A stretch of DNA of 45,088 bases, from assembly GCA_012961035.1 (NCBI GenBank), contig DUAC01000020.1, forward strand, positions 1 through 45,088, written 5' to 3'. Below are positions 7,709-15,464 of this stretch, in pieces (positions within the stretch are counted from its first letter, which is position 1; each line of letters starts with the position of its first letter). Under the pieces are notes generated by a model. That model ran no database searches. It was not told where the DNA came from and saw only the letters and a list, made by a program, of their open reading frames with translations. This stretch comes from Acidimicrobiia bacterium (GTDB lineage: Bacteria; Actinomycetota; Acidimicrobiia; Acidimicrobiales; MedAcidi-G1). The translations under genes and the position numbers were made by a program.

Positions 7709-8227
7709 TCAGCCCCCGGTCGAAAGGCCCCGGATCTTCTCGGCCACGTACTCCACGAAGTAGCCCTCGTAGCGTGCCTGGAGCTCCGGCAGGCGCCAGT
7801 CCCCACCGGTCACCGTGCCGCGGCAGAGGTCGGTGCCGCACCCGCACTCCAGGCGGTATGCATCGGTGCGGTCCATGGCGTAGTCGTGGCAGAGCTCCTC
7901 GTCCACGGCGATGTCCCTCATCGCCACGTAGATGACCTGGCCCCGGAAGCCCACGTTGGCGTCACACGAGTGGTTGATGCGGATGGCCGTCTCGTCCACC
8001 TCGTCGGCGGTACGCGGTGAGAGGTACAGGTCGTCGTGGATCTGGAGGCTCTGGTCGCCGATCTCGGCGGTCAGCCTGAGGACCTCCTCACGGTGCACGA
8101 TGTGTCCGGCCTTCACGGCCACTATCAGGCCGGCCTGGATGGGCCGGACCGCGAACACCCCGCGGTCTGCCACCGCACCATCTCGGACCTCGATCCTTGG
8201 CGAACGCCAACTCCGGATGGGCGCCAC
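7709..8227 (-). CDS. SET-domain protein (putative protein lysine methyltransferase)
   Basis: The protein has about 172 residues from the GTG at 8227, just after the upstream SDR stop. Earlier in-frame starts would overlap that gene. The SET core is clear: RGVFAVRPIQAG near the N-terminus, RINHSCDANV (NHSC at 85-88, pseudoknot), ELCHDYAM (CHDY at 113-116), and a cysteine-rich post-SET segment CGCGTDLC (128-135) that would share a zinc ion. SET enzymes transfer methyl from SAM to protein lysines. Bacterial examples are scattered and their targets are mostly unknown. It is codirectional with the Rv3549c-like SDR, with 13 bp between them. It could modify a neighbour's product, but nothing here shows a target. 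Confidence 0.8.
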   Translation of the reverse strand: MAPIRSWRSPRIEVRDGAVADRGVFAVRPIQAGLIVAVKAGHIVHREEVLRLTAEIGDQSLQIHDDLYLSPRTADEVDETAIRINHSCDANVGFRGQVIYVAMRDIAVDEELCHDYAMDRTDAYRLECGCGTDLCRGTVTGGDWRLPELQARYEGYFVEYVAEKIRGLSTGG

Positions 8228-8240
8228 GTTCCCGACCTGC

Positions 8241-9065
8241 TCAGCCGTCGGTGGCGCGATCGGCGAGGCCCAGGTAGGCCGGGCCCTCCCCGCCACCGTG
8301 GACCTCGACGCTCGTGCCGGTCACCCAGCGCGCCAGTGGCGAGGCCAGCACGAGGCACATGTCTGCCACCTCGGACGGGTCGCCGAGGCGCTTCATGGCG
8401 AGGTTTCCGGCAACAGCGGCCCGGCCGGTGGCGTCTCCGTAGAACTGCTCCGACTCCTCGGTCAGGATCAGGCCGACCGTCACCGTGACGACGCGCACCT
8501 CCGGCCCCCACTCGTGGGCCAGTGTCCGGCCCATGTTCTCCAGCCCGGCCTTCGCCGCCCCGTAGGCCACGCCCTGCGGGTTGGGGCGGCTTCCGCTGAC
8601 CGACGAGATGTTCAGGATCACGCCACCGCCAGACGGGCTGGATGGTTCCACCATGGCCCGCCTGGCCGCCTGGCTGAACGTCATCGGGCCGGTCAGGTTG
8701 AGGGCCAGGATCTTCTCGTTGAAGCGGGGCGAGACCGTGGCCGAGTCGGCCGGGGGCGCACCGCCGGCGTTGTTCACCAGCACGTCCAGGCGCCCGTTGG
8801 CCTCCACCGTGGCGGCGACCACCGCCGACACCTGGTCCGGTTCGCGTACGTCCGCGGCCACGAACATGGCGCTTCGTGCACCGTCCGATGAGGTGACCGG
8901 GGAGTCGGGCGCGTTGCGGGCACAGACGACCACGTCGGCGCCGGCATCCAGGAAGGTCCCGGCGATGACCCTGCCCAGGCCCCGGGTCCCGCCGGTCACG
9001 ATGACCGACCTGCCTGTGAAGTCGAGGGGGTCTGCGGGGGACCGGGTGGTGCTCACGGGGGGCAC
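8241..9065 (-). CDS. SDR-family oxidoreductase, Rv3549c-like
   Basis: This 274-residue SDR has the nucleotide motif TGGTRGLG (24-31), LVNNAGGAP, the serine strand ILNISSVSGSRP, and Y168/K172 (YGAAKAGLENM). As I recall the sequence of Rv3549c, a KstR2-regulon SDR of Mycobacterium, the two share NNAGGxP, NISSVSG/ICSVSG-RP, AYGAAKAGLEN, TERSELFYGDA-type residues and the ending EVHGGGE-PAYL. That supports a role in steroid ring C/D catabolism; the exact step is unassigned. The GTG at 9065 is used as start; a second GTG at 9056 is equally possible. The gene is divergent from ipdA and shares the intergenic operator at 9143-9157. Confidence 0.85.
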   Translation of the reverse strand: MPPVSTTRSPADPLDFTGRSVIVTGGTRGLGRVIAGTFLDAGADVVVCARNAPDSPVTSSDGARSAMFVAADVREPDQVSAVVAATVEANGRLDVLVNNAGGAPPADSATVSPRFNEKILALNLTGPMTFSQAARRAMVEPSSPSGGGVILNISSVSGSRPNPQGVAYGAAKAGLENMGRTLAHEWGPEVRVVTVTVGLILTEESEQFYGDATGRAAVAGNLAMKRLGDPSEVADMCLVLASPLARWVTGTSVEVHGGGEGPAYLGLADRATDG

Positions 9066-9142
9066 GCTACCCGTGGCACCGACGGGCGTCCGTTCCGGTG
9101 CCTGGAGGCCGGCGGGCGACGGGACGTGACCGATTCCACAAT

Positions 9143-9157
9143 CTGACGCTCCGTCAG
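9143..9157. promoter_or_regulatory. 15-bp palindromic operator between the divergent SDR and ipdA genes
   Basis: CTGACGCTCCGTCAG is an inverted repeat with 6-bp arms and a 3-nt centre. It differs at only two central positions from the site at 498-512 (CTGACGGACCGTCAG). It is placed between the divergent SDR (start 9065) and ipdA (start 9197), so one bound repressor could control both. This is not the AAGCAAG..CTTGCTT-type KstR2 box known from mycobacteria, so a different regulator is implied. A TetR-family protein is my inference from palindrome size and target genes. Confidence 0.6.
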
Positions 9158-9183
9158 GACTAGCCGTCGGGTCCCACCTCGCC

Positions 9184-9189
9184 TACCGT
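9184..9189 (+). promoter_or_regulatory. -10 box of the ipdA operon
   Basis: TACCGT ends 7 nt before the ipdA ATG. Transcription would start at or within a base or two of the A of the start codon, giving a leaderless mRNA. No purine-rich ribosome site precedes the ATG. The operator at 9143-9157 would lie immediately upstream of the -35 region. Confidence 0.5.
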
Positions 9190-9196
9190 CGGGCCC

Positions 9197-10093
9197 ATGC
9201 CGGACAAGTTGATGACCGAGGACGAGGTGGTGGCGCAGCTCGAGAGCTCGATGACCATAGGTATCGGCGGCTGGGGCTCCCGACGCAAGCCCATGTCGCT
9301 GGTCCGGGCCATCGCCCGATCGGACCTGCGGGACCTGACCATCGTCAGCTACGGGGGGCCGGACATCGGCATCCTGTGCGCCACCGGCAAGGTCCGCCGG
9401 GCCGTCTACGGATTCGTCTCGCTGGACTCGATCCCGCTCGAGCCCCACTTCCGACAGGCCCGCCAACAGGGCACCATCGAGTTCACCGAGCTGGACGAGG
9501 GCGCCTTCTACCTGGGCCTGCTGGCGGCCGCCCACCGGATGCCCTTCTACCCGACCCGGGCCGGCCTGGGTAGCGACATGCTGACCATGAACCCGGAGCT
9601 CAGGACCGTGGCCTCGCCCTACCCCGACGCCGACGGCGAGATGGAGGAGTTCGTGGCGATCCCGGCCCTACGACTGGACGTCTCCCTCATCCACATGAAC
9701 CGGGCCGACAAGGGCGGGAACGGACAGTTCCTCGGACCCGACCTCTACTTCGACGACCTGTTCGCCAAGGCCGCCGATCGCACCTTCATGTCCTGCGAGA
9801 AGGTCGTCCCGACGGAGTCGCTGCTGGACGAGGGAACGTTCCACACGCTGAAGATCCCCCGGCTCTTCGTGGACGGCGTGGTAGAGGCACCGCGGGGAGC
9901 CCACTTCACCGAGTGCCCACCCGACTACGAACGCGATGAGGCGTTCCAGCGGGAGTACGCGGCGACGGCACGTGACCCGGAGGCCTGGGCGGCATTCGCC
10001 GACCGGTTCGTGAACGCGCCCAGCCACGCCGAGTACCTGAAGCGGGTGGACCAGCGGACCGCCGAACGCGCCGCCGAGGGGGCCACGCCATGA
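9197..10093 (+). CDS. ipdA: IpdA, alpha subunit of the steroid ring-C-opening COCHEA-CoA hydrolase
   Basis: The 298-residue protein belongs to the class I CoA-transferase fold and is strikingly like mycobacterial IpdA (Rv3551): MTIGIGGWGSRRKPM, SDLRDLTIVSYGGPDIGIL, GKVRRAVYGFVSLDS, LDEGAF, RAGLGSD, the TVASPYPD region, YFDDLF, and VEAPRGAHFTECPPDY. IpdAB does not transfer CoA; it uses the fold to hydrolyse ring C of COCHEA-CoA in steroid degradation. The glutamate in LDEG (E101) aligns, by my reading, with the glutamate reported as essential in IpdA. First gene of a tight plus-strand operon; ipdB overlaps it by ATGA. Confidence 0.93.
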   Translation: MPDKLMTEDEVVAQLESSMTIGIGGWGSRRKPMSLVRAIARSDLRDLTIVSYGGPDIGILCATGKVRRAVYGFVSLDSIPLEPHFRQARQQGTIEFTELDEGAFYLGLLAAAHRMPFYPTRAGLGSDMLTMNPELRTVASPYPDADGEMEEFVAIPALRLDVSLIHMNRADKGGNGQFLGPDLYFDDLFAKAADRTFMSCEKVVPTESLLDEGTFHTLKIPRLFVDGVVEAPRGAHFTECPPDYERDEAFQREYAATARDPEAWAAFADRFVNAPSHAEYLKRVDQRTAERAAEGATP

Positions 10094-10863
10094 GCGCAGT
10101 GACCGGTCCGGCCACGCTCGACGAGATCTGTGCCGTGGCCATCGCCGAGACCTTCCGCGGTGACGGTGAGATCCTCTGCAACCCGATAGGCACCACGCCG
10201 ATCATCGGCGGTCGGCTGGCCCGCGCCACCTTCGAACCCGACATGGTCATGACCGACACGGTGGCCTTCCTGGCGGCCAACACCCTGCCCGTCGGGGATC
10301 CCGATGCCGAGCGGCTCATCGAGGCCTGGATGCCGTACCGGGACATCTTCGACCTGCTCTGGTCCGGTCGACGCCACGTGGTGATGGGCGCCAGCCAGAT
10401 CGACGCCAGCGGCAACCAGAACCTGGCCGCCATCGGGGACTGGCGTAGGCCCAAGGCCCAGTTGCTGGGCCTTCGGGGCGCCCCCGGGAACCTGGTCAAC
10501 CACGTCACCAGCTACTGGGTGCCCAACCACTCCACCCGGACGTTCGTGCCGGCCGTCGACGTGGTCTCAGGGCCGGGCTACGACCGGGTGGCCGGCCTCT
10601 CCGCCACCGTGCGCGCCAACCACGAGGTGCGCCGGGTCGTCTCGAACCTGGGCGTGTTCGACTTCGCCAACGACGAGCGCCGCATGCAGGTCGTCTCGGT
10701 CCACCCCGGCGTCACCCTCGACCAGGTGGTGGAGGCCACCGGGTTCCAACTGGTGGTGGGCGACACGGTCGACGAGACCCGGTTGCCCACCGACGACGAG
10801 CTCCGGCTGATACGCGAGGTCATAGACCCACGGGGCCTGCGCCGCGCCGAGTTCGGCGGTTGA
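10090..10863 (+). CDS. ipdB: IpdB, beta subunit of the steroid ring-C-opening COCHEA-CoA hydrolase
   Basis: The 257-residue beta chain shares with Rv3552: GEILCNP, LARATFEPDMVMTDT, IEAWMPYRDIFD, RRHVVMGASQID-GNQN, LRGAPGNLVNHVTSYWVPNH, VDVVSGPGYD, RRVVSNLGVFDF, VSLHPGV-type residues and the ending LPTDDELRLIREVIDP. The ATG at 10090 overlaps the ipdA stop (ATGA), so the two subunits are translationally coupled, as expected for a heterocomplex. The known function is hydrolytic opening of the last steroid ring, which yields MOODA-CoA for beta-oxidation. The order ipdA-ipdB-ipdC is the same as in mycobacteria. The preceding echA20 of that cluster is not here. Confidence 0.93.
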   Translation: MSAVTGPATLDEICAVAIAETFRGDGEILCNPIGTTPIIGGRLARATFEPDMVMTDTVAFLAANTLPVGDPDAERLIEAWMPYRDIFDLLWSGRRHVVMGASQIDASGNQNLAAIGDWRRPKAQLLGLRGAPGNLVNHVTSYWVPNHSTRTFVPAVDVVSGPGYDRVAGLSATVRANHEVRRVVSNLGVFDFANDERRMQVVSVHPGVTLDQVVEATGFQLVVGDTVDETRLPTDDELRLIREVIDPRGLRRAEFGG

Positions 10864-10871
10864 GGCCCGAG

Positions 10872-11957
10872 ATGACCGACCCCACTCCGGTCGCATCCGA
10901 CCCCCGACTGCACACCCGGTTCTGCGACCTGGTCGGCGTCCGCCATCCGATCGTCCAGACGGGCATGGGCTGGGTTGCCGGATCCCGGCTCACGGCGGCC
11001 ACCGCACGGGCCGGGGGCCTGGGCATCATCGCCGCCGCACCCATGACCTTCGACCAGATGGTCACCGCCATCGACGAGGTGAGGGCGGCCACCGACCAGC
11101 CGTTCGGGGTGAACCTGCGTTCCGACGCCGGCGACATCGACCGCCGGGTGGAGCACCTCGTCACGGCCGAGGTGCGCGTCGCGTCCTTCGCCCAGGCGCC
11201 CGACCGTCGGACCGTGGACACGTTGAAGGCGGCCGGGGTGGTGGTCATCCCCACGATCGGCGCCCGCCGCCACGCCGAGAAGGTGGCCGAGTGGGGCGTG
11301 GACGCCGTCATAGCCCAGGGTGCCGAGGGAGGCGGGCACACCGGCGTCGTACCCACCTCGCTGCTCATTGGCCAGGTCCTGGATGCCATCGACATCCCGG
11401 TCATCGCCGCCGGCGGCTTCACCGACGGCCGGGGCCTGGCCGCAGCCCTGGCCTGGGGCGCCGACGCCGTGGCCATGGGCACCCGGTTCCTGCTCACCAG
11501 CGACAGCGACGTACCGGATGCCATCAAGGCCATCTACCTGGCCACCCCGGTGACAGGAACCGTGGTCACCCGGGCCGTGGATGGCGCCCCGCAGCGCGTC
11601 GTCGCCACGCCCATGGTCGAACGCCTGGAGCGCTCCCGACTGTTCGCCTTCCCGCGCTCTGCGCGCAACGCCCTGAGGTTCCGCAGCCTCACCGGCACGC
11701 CGATGCGCGACCTCCTGGCCGAGGGCGTCCGCATGAAGCGCAGCGGAGGCCTGACATGGGGACAGGTGGCGATGGCGGCCAACGCCCCGATGCTCACCCG
11801 GGCCACCATGGTCGACGGCCACCCCGAGGTGGGCATCCTGCCCACCGGCCAGGGTGTCGGCTCGATCCACGAGCTGCCCAGCTGCGCTGAGCTGATCGGG
11901 CGGACCGTGGCCGAGGCCGGCGCGGCGCTGGATCGCCTCTGCGGTCCCCGGAAGTAG
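10872..11957 (+). CDS. ipdC: IpdC, nitronate-monooxygenase-family flavoprotein of steroid ring C/D degradation
   Basis: The protein has 361 residues from the ATG at 10872, with GAGG 6 nt upstream. A TTG overlapping the ipdB stop is a weaker choice. The (beta/alpha)8 NMO/2-nitropropane dioxygenase fold shows in HPIVQTGMGWVAG, the phosphate loop GAEGGGHTG with H156, IPVIAAGGFTDGRGLAAAL, and GADAVAMGTRFLLT (FMN binding). Position directly after ipdAB identifies it as IpdC (Rv3553 equivalent), which is thought to introduce the ring double bond that gives HIEC-CoA before ring D is opened. The family also includes enoyl-reductase-like and true nitronate monooxygenases, so the name rests on the operon as well as the sequence. 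Confidence 0.88.
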   Translation: MTDPTPVASDPRLHTRFCDLVGVRHPIVQTGMGWVAGSRLTAATARAGGLGIIAAAPMTFDQMVTAIDEVRAATDQPFGVNLRSDAGDIDRRVEHLVTAEVRVASFAQAPDRRTVDTLKAAGVVVIPTIGARRHAEKVAEWGVDAVIAQGAEGGGHTGVVPTSLLIGQVLDAIDIPVIAAGGFTDGRGLAAALAWGADAVAMGTRFLLTSDSDVPDAIKAIYLATPVTGTVVTRAVDGAPQRVVATPMVERLERSRLFAFPRSARNALRFRSLTGTPMRDLLAEGVRMKRSGGLTWGQVAMAANAPMLTRATMVDGHPEVGILPTGQGVGSIHELPSCAELIGRTVAEAGAALDRLCGPRK

Positions 11958-11960
11958 CCG

Positions 11961-13127
11961 GTGGACCTTCGCTTCACCCCTGCCCAGCAGGCCTTCCGCG
12001 AGGAGGTCCGCGGCTGGCTGGCAGCGAACATCCCGGCGGAACCGTTGCCGTCGATGGACACCCCCGAGGGGTTCGAGCGGCACCGTGACTGGGAGCGGGT
12101 GCTCCACGATGCCCGCTGGTCGGTGGTGGCGTGGCCGGAGGCCTACGGCGGCCGTGGTGTGGGGCTCGTGGAGTGGCTGGTCTTCGAGGAGGAGTACTAC
12201 CGGTCGGGTGCTCCTGGTCGGGTCAGCACCAACGGGATCTCCCTGCTGGGACCCACCCTGTTCGCCTATGGCACCGATGAACAGAAGGACCGCTTCCTGC
12301 CCCGGATGGCGTCCGGAGAGGATCTCTGGTCCCAGGGCTGGTCCGAGCCGAACGCCGGAAGCGACCTGGCCTCCATCACCACCCGGGGGGTCAGGGACGG
12401 CGAGTGGTTCGTCCTGGACGGCCAGAAGACCTGGTGCACGCGCGGTGCCTGGGCCGACTGGCTGTTCTGCATCGTGCGCACCGACCCGACCTCGCAGCGC
12501 CACAGCGGCCTCTCCTACCTGCTGGTGCCGGCCGACTCAGAGGGCCTGGAGCGCAGGCCGGTGGGGCGCCTGGACGGCGAGCCGGCGTTCGCTGAACTGT
12601 TCTTCGACGGCTGCCGCGTGCACGAGTCCAACCTCCTGGGTGCCGAGGGCCAGGGCTGGAACGTGGCCATGGCGACGACGTCCAGCGAACGGGGGCTGAA
12701 CCTCCGGGCGCCCGGACGCTTCCTGGCTGCGGCGGACCGCCTCGCAGGGCTCTATCGGGAGCTTGCCGATGACGGAACCGCCGACCGGTCCCTGCTGGAC
12801 GAGGTGGTCCGGGCCTGGACGGGTGCCCAGGCCTACAGGTGGCAGACGTACGGCACCGCCGCGAGGCTCATGGGCGGTGGGGAGCTCGGATCGGCCTCAT
12901 CGATGATGAAGGTCTTCTGGTCGGAGCTGGACGTCGAGCTTCACGCCACGGCGCTCCGACTACTCGGCGACCGGGGTGAGCTGGTGGCCGCGGCGCCGGA
13001 TGCCGTGGACGGTGGCTCGTGGATGGCGGGCTACCTCTTCGCCCTCTCGGGTCCGATCTACGCCGGCACCAACGAGATCCAGCGCAACATCATCGCCGAG
13101 CGGGTGCTCGGCCTCCCCCGGAAGTGA
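11961..13127 (+). CDS. Acyl-CoA dehydrogenase, catalytic-type subunit (FadE30/31-like)
   Basis: The 388-residue FAD-dependent acyl-CoA dehydrogenase has WSEPNAGSDLASI, WFVLDGQKTWCTRGAWADW, the C-terminal IYAGTNEIQRNIIAERVLGLPR and GLSYLLVP. The glutamate of the usual YEGT motif is alanine here (YAGT). E243 in SSERG occupies the helix-G position used as catalytic base in isovaleryl-/long-chain-type enzymes, so activity is likely kept. Steroid-pathway FadE proteins work as alpha2beta2 pairs with a second, shorter dehydrogenase; the next gene fits that partner. GTG start, 3 nt after the ipdC stop. It resembles FadE30/FadE31, so the exact substrate (side-chain propionate or ring-opened acid) is open. 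Confidence 0.85.
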   Translation: MDLRFTPAQQAFREEVRGWLAANIPAEPLPSMDTPEGFERHRDWERVLHDARWSVVAWPEAYGGRGVGLVEWLVFEEEYYRSGAPGRVSTNGISLLGPTLFAYGTDEQKDRFLPRMASGEDLWSQGWSEPNAGSDLASITTRGVRDGEWFVLDGQKTWCTRGAWADWLFCIVRTDPTSQRHSGLSYLLVPADSEGLERRPVGRLDGEPAFAELFFDGCRVHESNLLGAEGQGWNVAMATTSSERGLNLRAPGRFLAAADRLAGLYRELADDGTADRSLLDEVVRAWTGAQAYRWQTYGTAARLMGGGELGSASSMMKVFWSELDVELHATALRLLGDRGELVAAAPDAVDGGSWMAGYLFALSGPIYAGTNEIQRNIIAERVLGLPRK

Positions 13128-13142
13128 TGGCCGGGTAGCTCG

Positions 13143-14183
13143 ATGGACTTCACCTTCTCCGAGGACCAGCGGCTCTTCGCCGGGACCCTGCGCGACATCC
13201 TCTCGGCCGACTGCCCGCCGGAGGCCGTCCGCGCCTCCTGGGAGGATCCCGACGCCCGGGTGCCCGGCCTCTGGGAGACCCTGGGCGGAACCGGCCTGCT
13301 GGGCCTCACGGCACCCGGGTCCCACGAAGGCCTGGGCATGGATGCCGTGGACCTTGTCCTGCTGCTGGAGGAACTCGGCCGGGCCGCCTCTCCCGAGCCG
13401 GTGGCAGAGCACGTGGCCGTGGCCGTTCCGCTCATCCGGGACCACGGATCGGCGGTCTTGAGGGACACCTGGCTGGGCCGTGCCGCCACCGGCGATGTCG
13501 TCCTCACGGCAGGCTCACCGGTGGATGACCTGGTGCTGGCCGCCGGTCGGGCCGACCTCTCGCTGCTGGGGGTGGACGGTGCCCTGCATGCCGTGCCCGC
13601 CGAGCAGATGACCTGCACGGGGCAGCAGAGCGTGGATGCTTCCCGCCGCCTCGCCCGGGTGGAGTGGACCCCGTCGGACGACACCCTCCTCTCCGATGAT
13701 CCGGCGGTGCTCGAGGAGTGGCTGGACCGCGGGGCCTGGGCGACAGCCGCACAGGCCGTGGGCGTGGCCCAGAGGCTGCTGGACATGACCGTGGCCTACG
13801 TCGCCGACCGGGAACAGTTCGGGAGGCCGGTGGGGGCCAACCAGGCGGTCAAGCACCACTGCGCGAACGTGGCCATCGACCTGGAGTTCGCCCGCCCAAT
13901 GGTGCAGGTGGCGGCCTGGTCCCTGGCCGCCGGTGGGAGCCCCACCGACGGTGGGTCGGTCTCTATGGACGTCTCCATGGCCAAGTCCCTTGCGTCGGAT
14001 GTGGTGGACCGGGCCTGTCGTGTCGCCCTCCAGTGCCACGGCGCCATCGGCTACACGATCGAGTACGACCTCCAGTTGTGGCTGAAGAGGGGCTGGGCGC
14101 TCGCCGCCTCCTGGGGCGACGGCCGCCTGCATCGTCGGCGGATCGCAGCCGGCCTGGGCCTGGCCACGGGCCGCCGGGCCTGA
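13143..14183 (+). CDS. Acyl-CoA dehydrogenase, second subunit (FadE32/33-like)
   Basis: This 346-residue acyl-CoA dehydrogenase homologue is shorter and more divergent in its middle domain than its neighbour. The FAD-contact motif YVADREQFGRPVGANQAVKH is kept. The catalytic-glutamate region is replaced by WALAASWGDGRLHRRRIA, so it probably has no base of its own. Chains of this kind (FadE32, FadE33, FadE27, FadE29) form heterotetramers with a catalytic chain and complete its FAD site. The gene lies 15 bp after the FadE30/31-like gene in the same operon. That pairing is inference from the family; the sequence shows two unequal chains in tandem. Confidence 0.83.
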   Translation: MDFTFSEDQRLFAGTLRDILSADCPPEAVRASWEDPDARVPGLWETLGGTGLLGLTAPGSHEGLGMDAVDLVLLLEELGRAASPEPVAEHVAVAVPLIRDHGSAVLRDTWLGRAATGDVVLTAGSPVDDLVLAAGRADLSLLGVDGALHAVPAEQMTCTGQQSVDASRRLARVEWTPSDDTLLSDDPAVLEEWLDRGAWATAAQAVGVAQRLLDMTVAYVADREQFGRPVGANQAVKHHCANVAIDLEFARPMVQVAAWSLAAGGSPTDGGSVSMDVSMAKSLASDVVDRACRVALQCHGAIGYTIEYDLQLWLKRGWALAASWGDGRLHRRRIAAGLGLATGRRA

Positions 14184-14247
14184 CCGGACTCCAGGGGGGC
14201 GGGACGGTCTGCACAGGACGGCCGGCCAGCCGCCAGAATGCAGCCCC

Positions 14248-14940
14248 ATGAGCGACCGGCGCAGTGACGAGGAGGCCACCCGTAGGGCCGGCCTGGACCT
14301 GGCCGACGAGGTCAGGGCCCTCATCGCCGACGTGAATCGGTCGGCGCCGGACGTCGGCGCCCTGGAGGAGGCACGGGTACACGTGGCCGCGGCCCGGGCG
14401 GCACTGGCGTCGCCTGACAGGCGCCGCTGGTACGAGGTTCCCCTCGACGAGATCGACGAGGACACGACCATCCGGTTGCGTGAGGAGGCTGGTGACCACA
14501 GCATGTTCAGGGGCGGCCGCAACCCCCTGGCACCACCCTTGAGGGTCTCGACGGGCGTGGACTCCGACGGTGAACCCGTGGTGGTCGGCGAGGTCCACCT
14601 GGACAGGTCCAGGGAGGGACCGCCCGAGCGTGTCCACGGTGGCATGGTGGCCGGCATCTTCGACGACGTCCTGAGTGGCGCTCCGGGGCTGGTGGACGCC
14701 GGCCCGGTCGTCACCGCACGGTTGTCCATCCGCTACCGGCTGCCCACCCCGCTGGACGTCCAACTCCGGTTCGAGGCCCGGGTGGTCCGGCACTCCGGTC
14801 GCCGCCTGGTCGCCAGGGCCCGGTGCCTGGCGCCGACGACCGATGGCGGGACGGAGGTCACCGCCGAGGCCGAGGCGCTGTTCGTCGCCATCCCCAGACG
14901 CTCCCAGGATGGCACCGCCGACCCGGCGGCCGAAGGGTGA
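14248..14940 (+). CDS. PaaI/THEM4-like hotdog thioesterase
   Basis: The 230-residue protein has a C-terminal hotdog domain. The helix motif VHGGMVAGIFDDVLS and the following TARLSIRYRLPTPL strand match PaaI/THEM4-type acyl-CoA thioesterases. About 90 residues precede the domain, with helical segments (LADEVRALIADVNRSAP... VHVAAARAALAS) and no recognised motif. It likely releases CoA from acyl-CoA intermediates. Position after the ipd-fadE genes suggests a salvage role when CoA is trapped in steroid metabolites, but this is inference. A CAGAAT box ends 8 nt before the ATG, so it may have its own promoter. The stop overlaps the next gene's GTG. Confidence 0.78.
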   Translation: MSDRRSDEEATRRAGLDLADEVRALIADVNRSAPDVGALEEARVHVAAARAALASPDRRRWYEVPLDEIDEDTTIRLREEAGDHSMFRGGRNPLAPPLRVSTGVDSDGEPVVVGEVHLDRSREGPPERVHGGMVAGIFDDVLSGAPGLVDAGPVVTARLSIRYRLPTPLDVQLRFEARVVRHSGRRLVARARCLAPTTDGGTEVTAEAEALFVAIPRRSQDGTADPAAEG

Positions 14941-15464
14941 GCGGGGCGAGCGCTGTGCCGCCGACCATCTGCTTCATCTGCACCGGCAACGCGGCCCGTT
15001 CGGTGATGGCCCGTGCGATGTTCGCCGACCGGGCACCCGGCTACCGGGCTGTCGGCGCCGGCACCCTCGTGCTGGAAGGGCTGCCGATGAGCAGTCGGAC
15101 CCGCAACGCCATGGCCGACCTGGGCCTCGCCGATCCCGACCATCGCAGTTCCCAGTTCGGCAAGGGGCACGTCACGGCCGACCTGGTAGTGGCCATGGAG
15201 CCCAGCCACGTGGCGTGGATCCGTCGGCACCATCCAGCCGTCGCCGCCCGGACCGCCACCCTGCCCCGGCTGGTCAGGGACCTTCCTCCAGACGGACCTC
15301 TGGCCGAGCGTGTGGCCTCGCTGGGCCTGTCCACCGTCGAGGTCGGGACCTGGGAGGAGGTGGTCGACCCCGCCTCGGGGGAACAGGCCGACTTCGATGC
15401 CTGCGCGGCCACGCTCGACGACCTGGTCGGCAGGCTGGTGGAACTGCTGGGACCCGCGTGCTGA
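14937..15464 (+). CDS. Low-molecular-weight protein-tyrosine-phosphatase family protein
   Basis: The protein has 175 residues from a GTG that overlaps the thioesterase stop (GTGA). The P-loop CTGNAARS, with C15 as nucleophile and R21 as phosphate binder (CX5R), opens the chain after a short beta strand, as in LMW-PTPs and arsenate reductases of the same fold. The general-acid aspartate is probably in VVDPASGEQ near the C-terminus, where the family has a DP motif. Substrates could be phosphotyrosine, phosphoarginine or an exopolysaccharide kinase. The operon (thioesterase upstream, AzlC transporter downstream) does not say which. Confidence 0.85.
   Translation: MSGASAVPPTICFICTGNAARSVMARAMFADRAPGYRAVGAGTLVLEGLPMSSRTRNAMADLGLADPDHRSSQFGKGHVTADLVVAMEPSHVAWIRRHHPAVAARTATLPRLVRDLPPDGPLAERVASLGLSTVEVGTWEEVVDPASGEQADFDACAATLDDLVGRLVELLGPAC

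Noticed and set aside
10578-12503. Long minus-strand open frame of more than 600 codons opposite ipdB, ipdC and the acyl-CoA dehydrogenase gene
   Set aside because: It is antisense to three well-supported genes, low in complexity (His/Gly/Arg-rich) and without any family motif; such frames arise from high GC at third positions.
14675-15457. In-frame upstream extension of azlC through the phosphatase and thioesterase genes
   Set aside because: The extension is out of frame with two real genes and has no membrane or fold signature; the AzlC similarity begins only after 15458.
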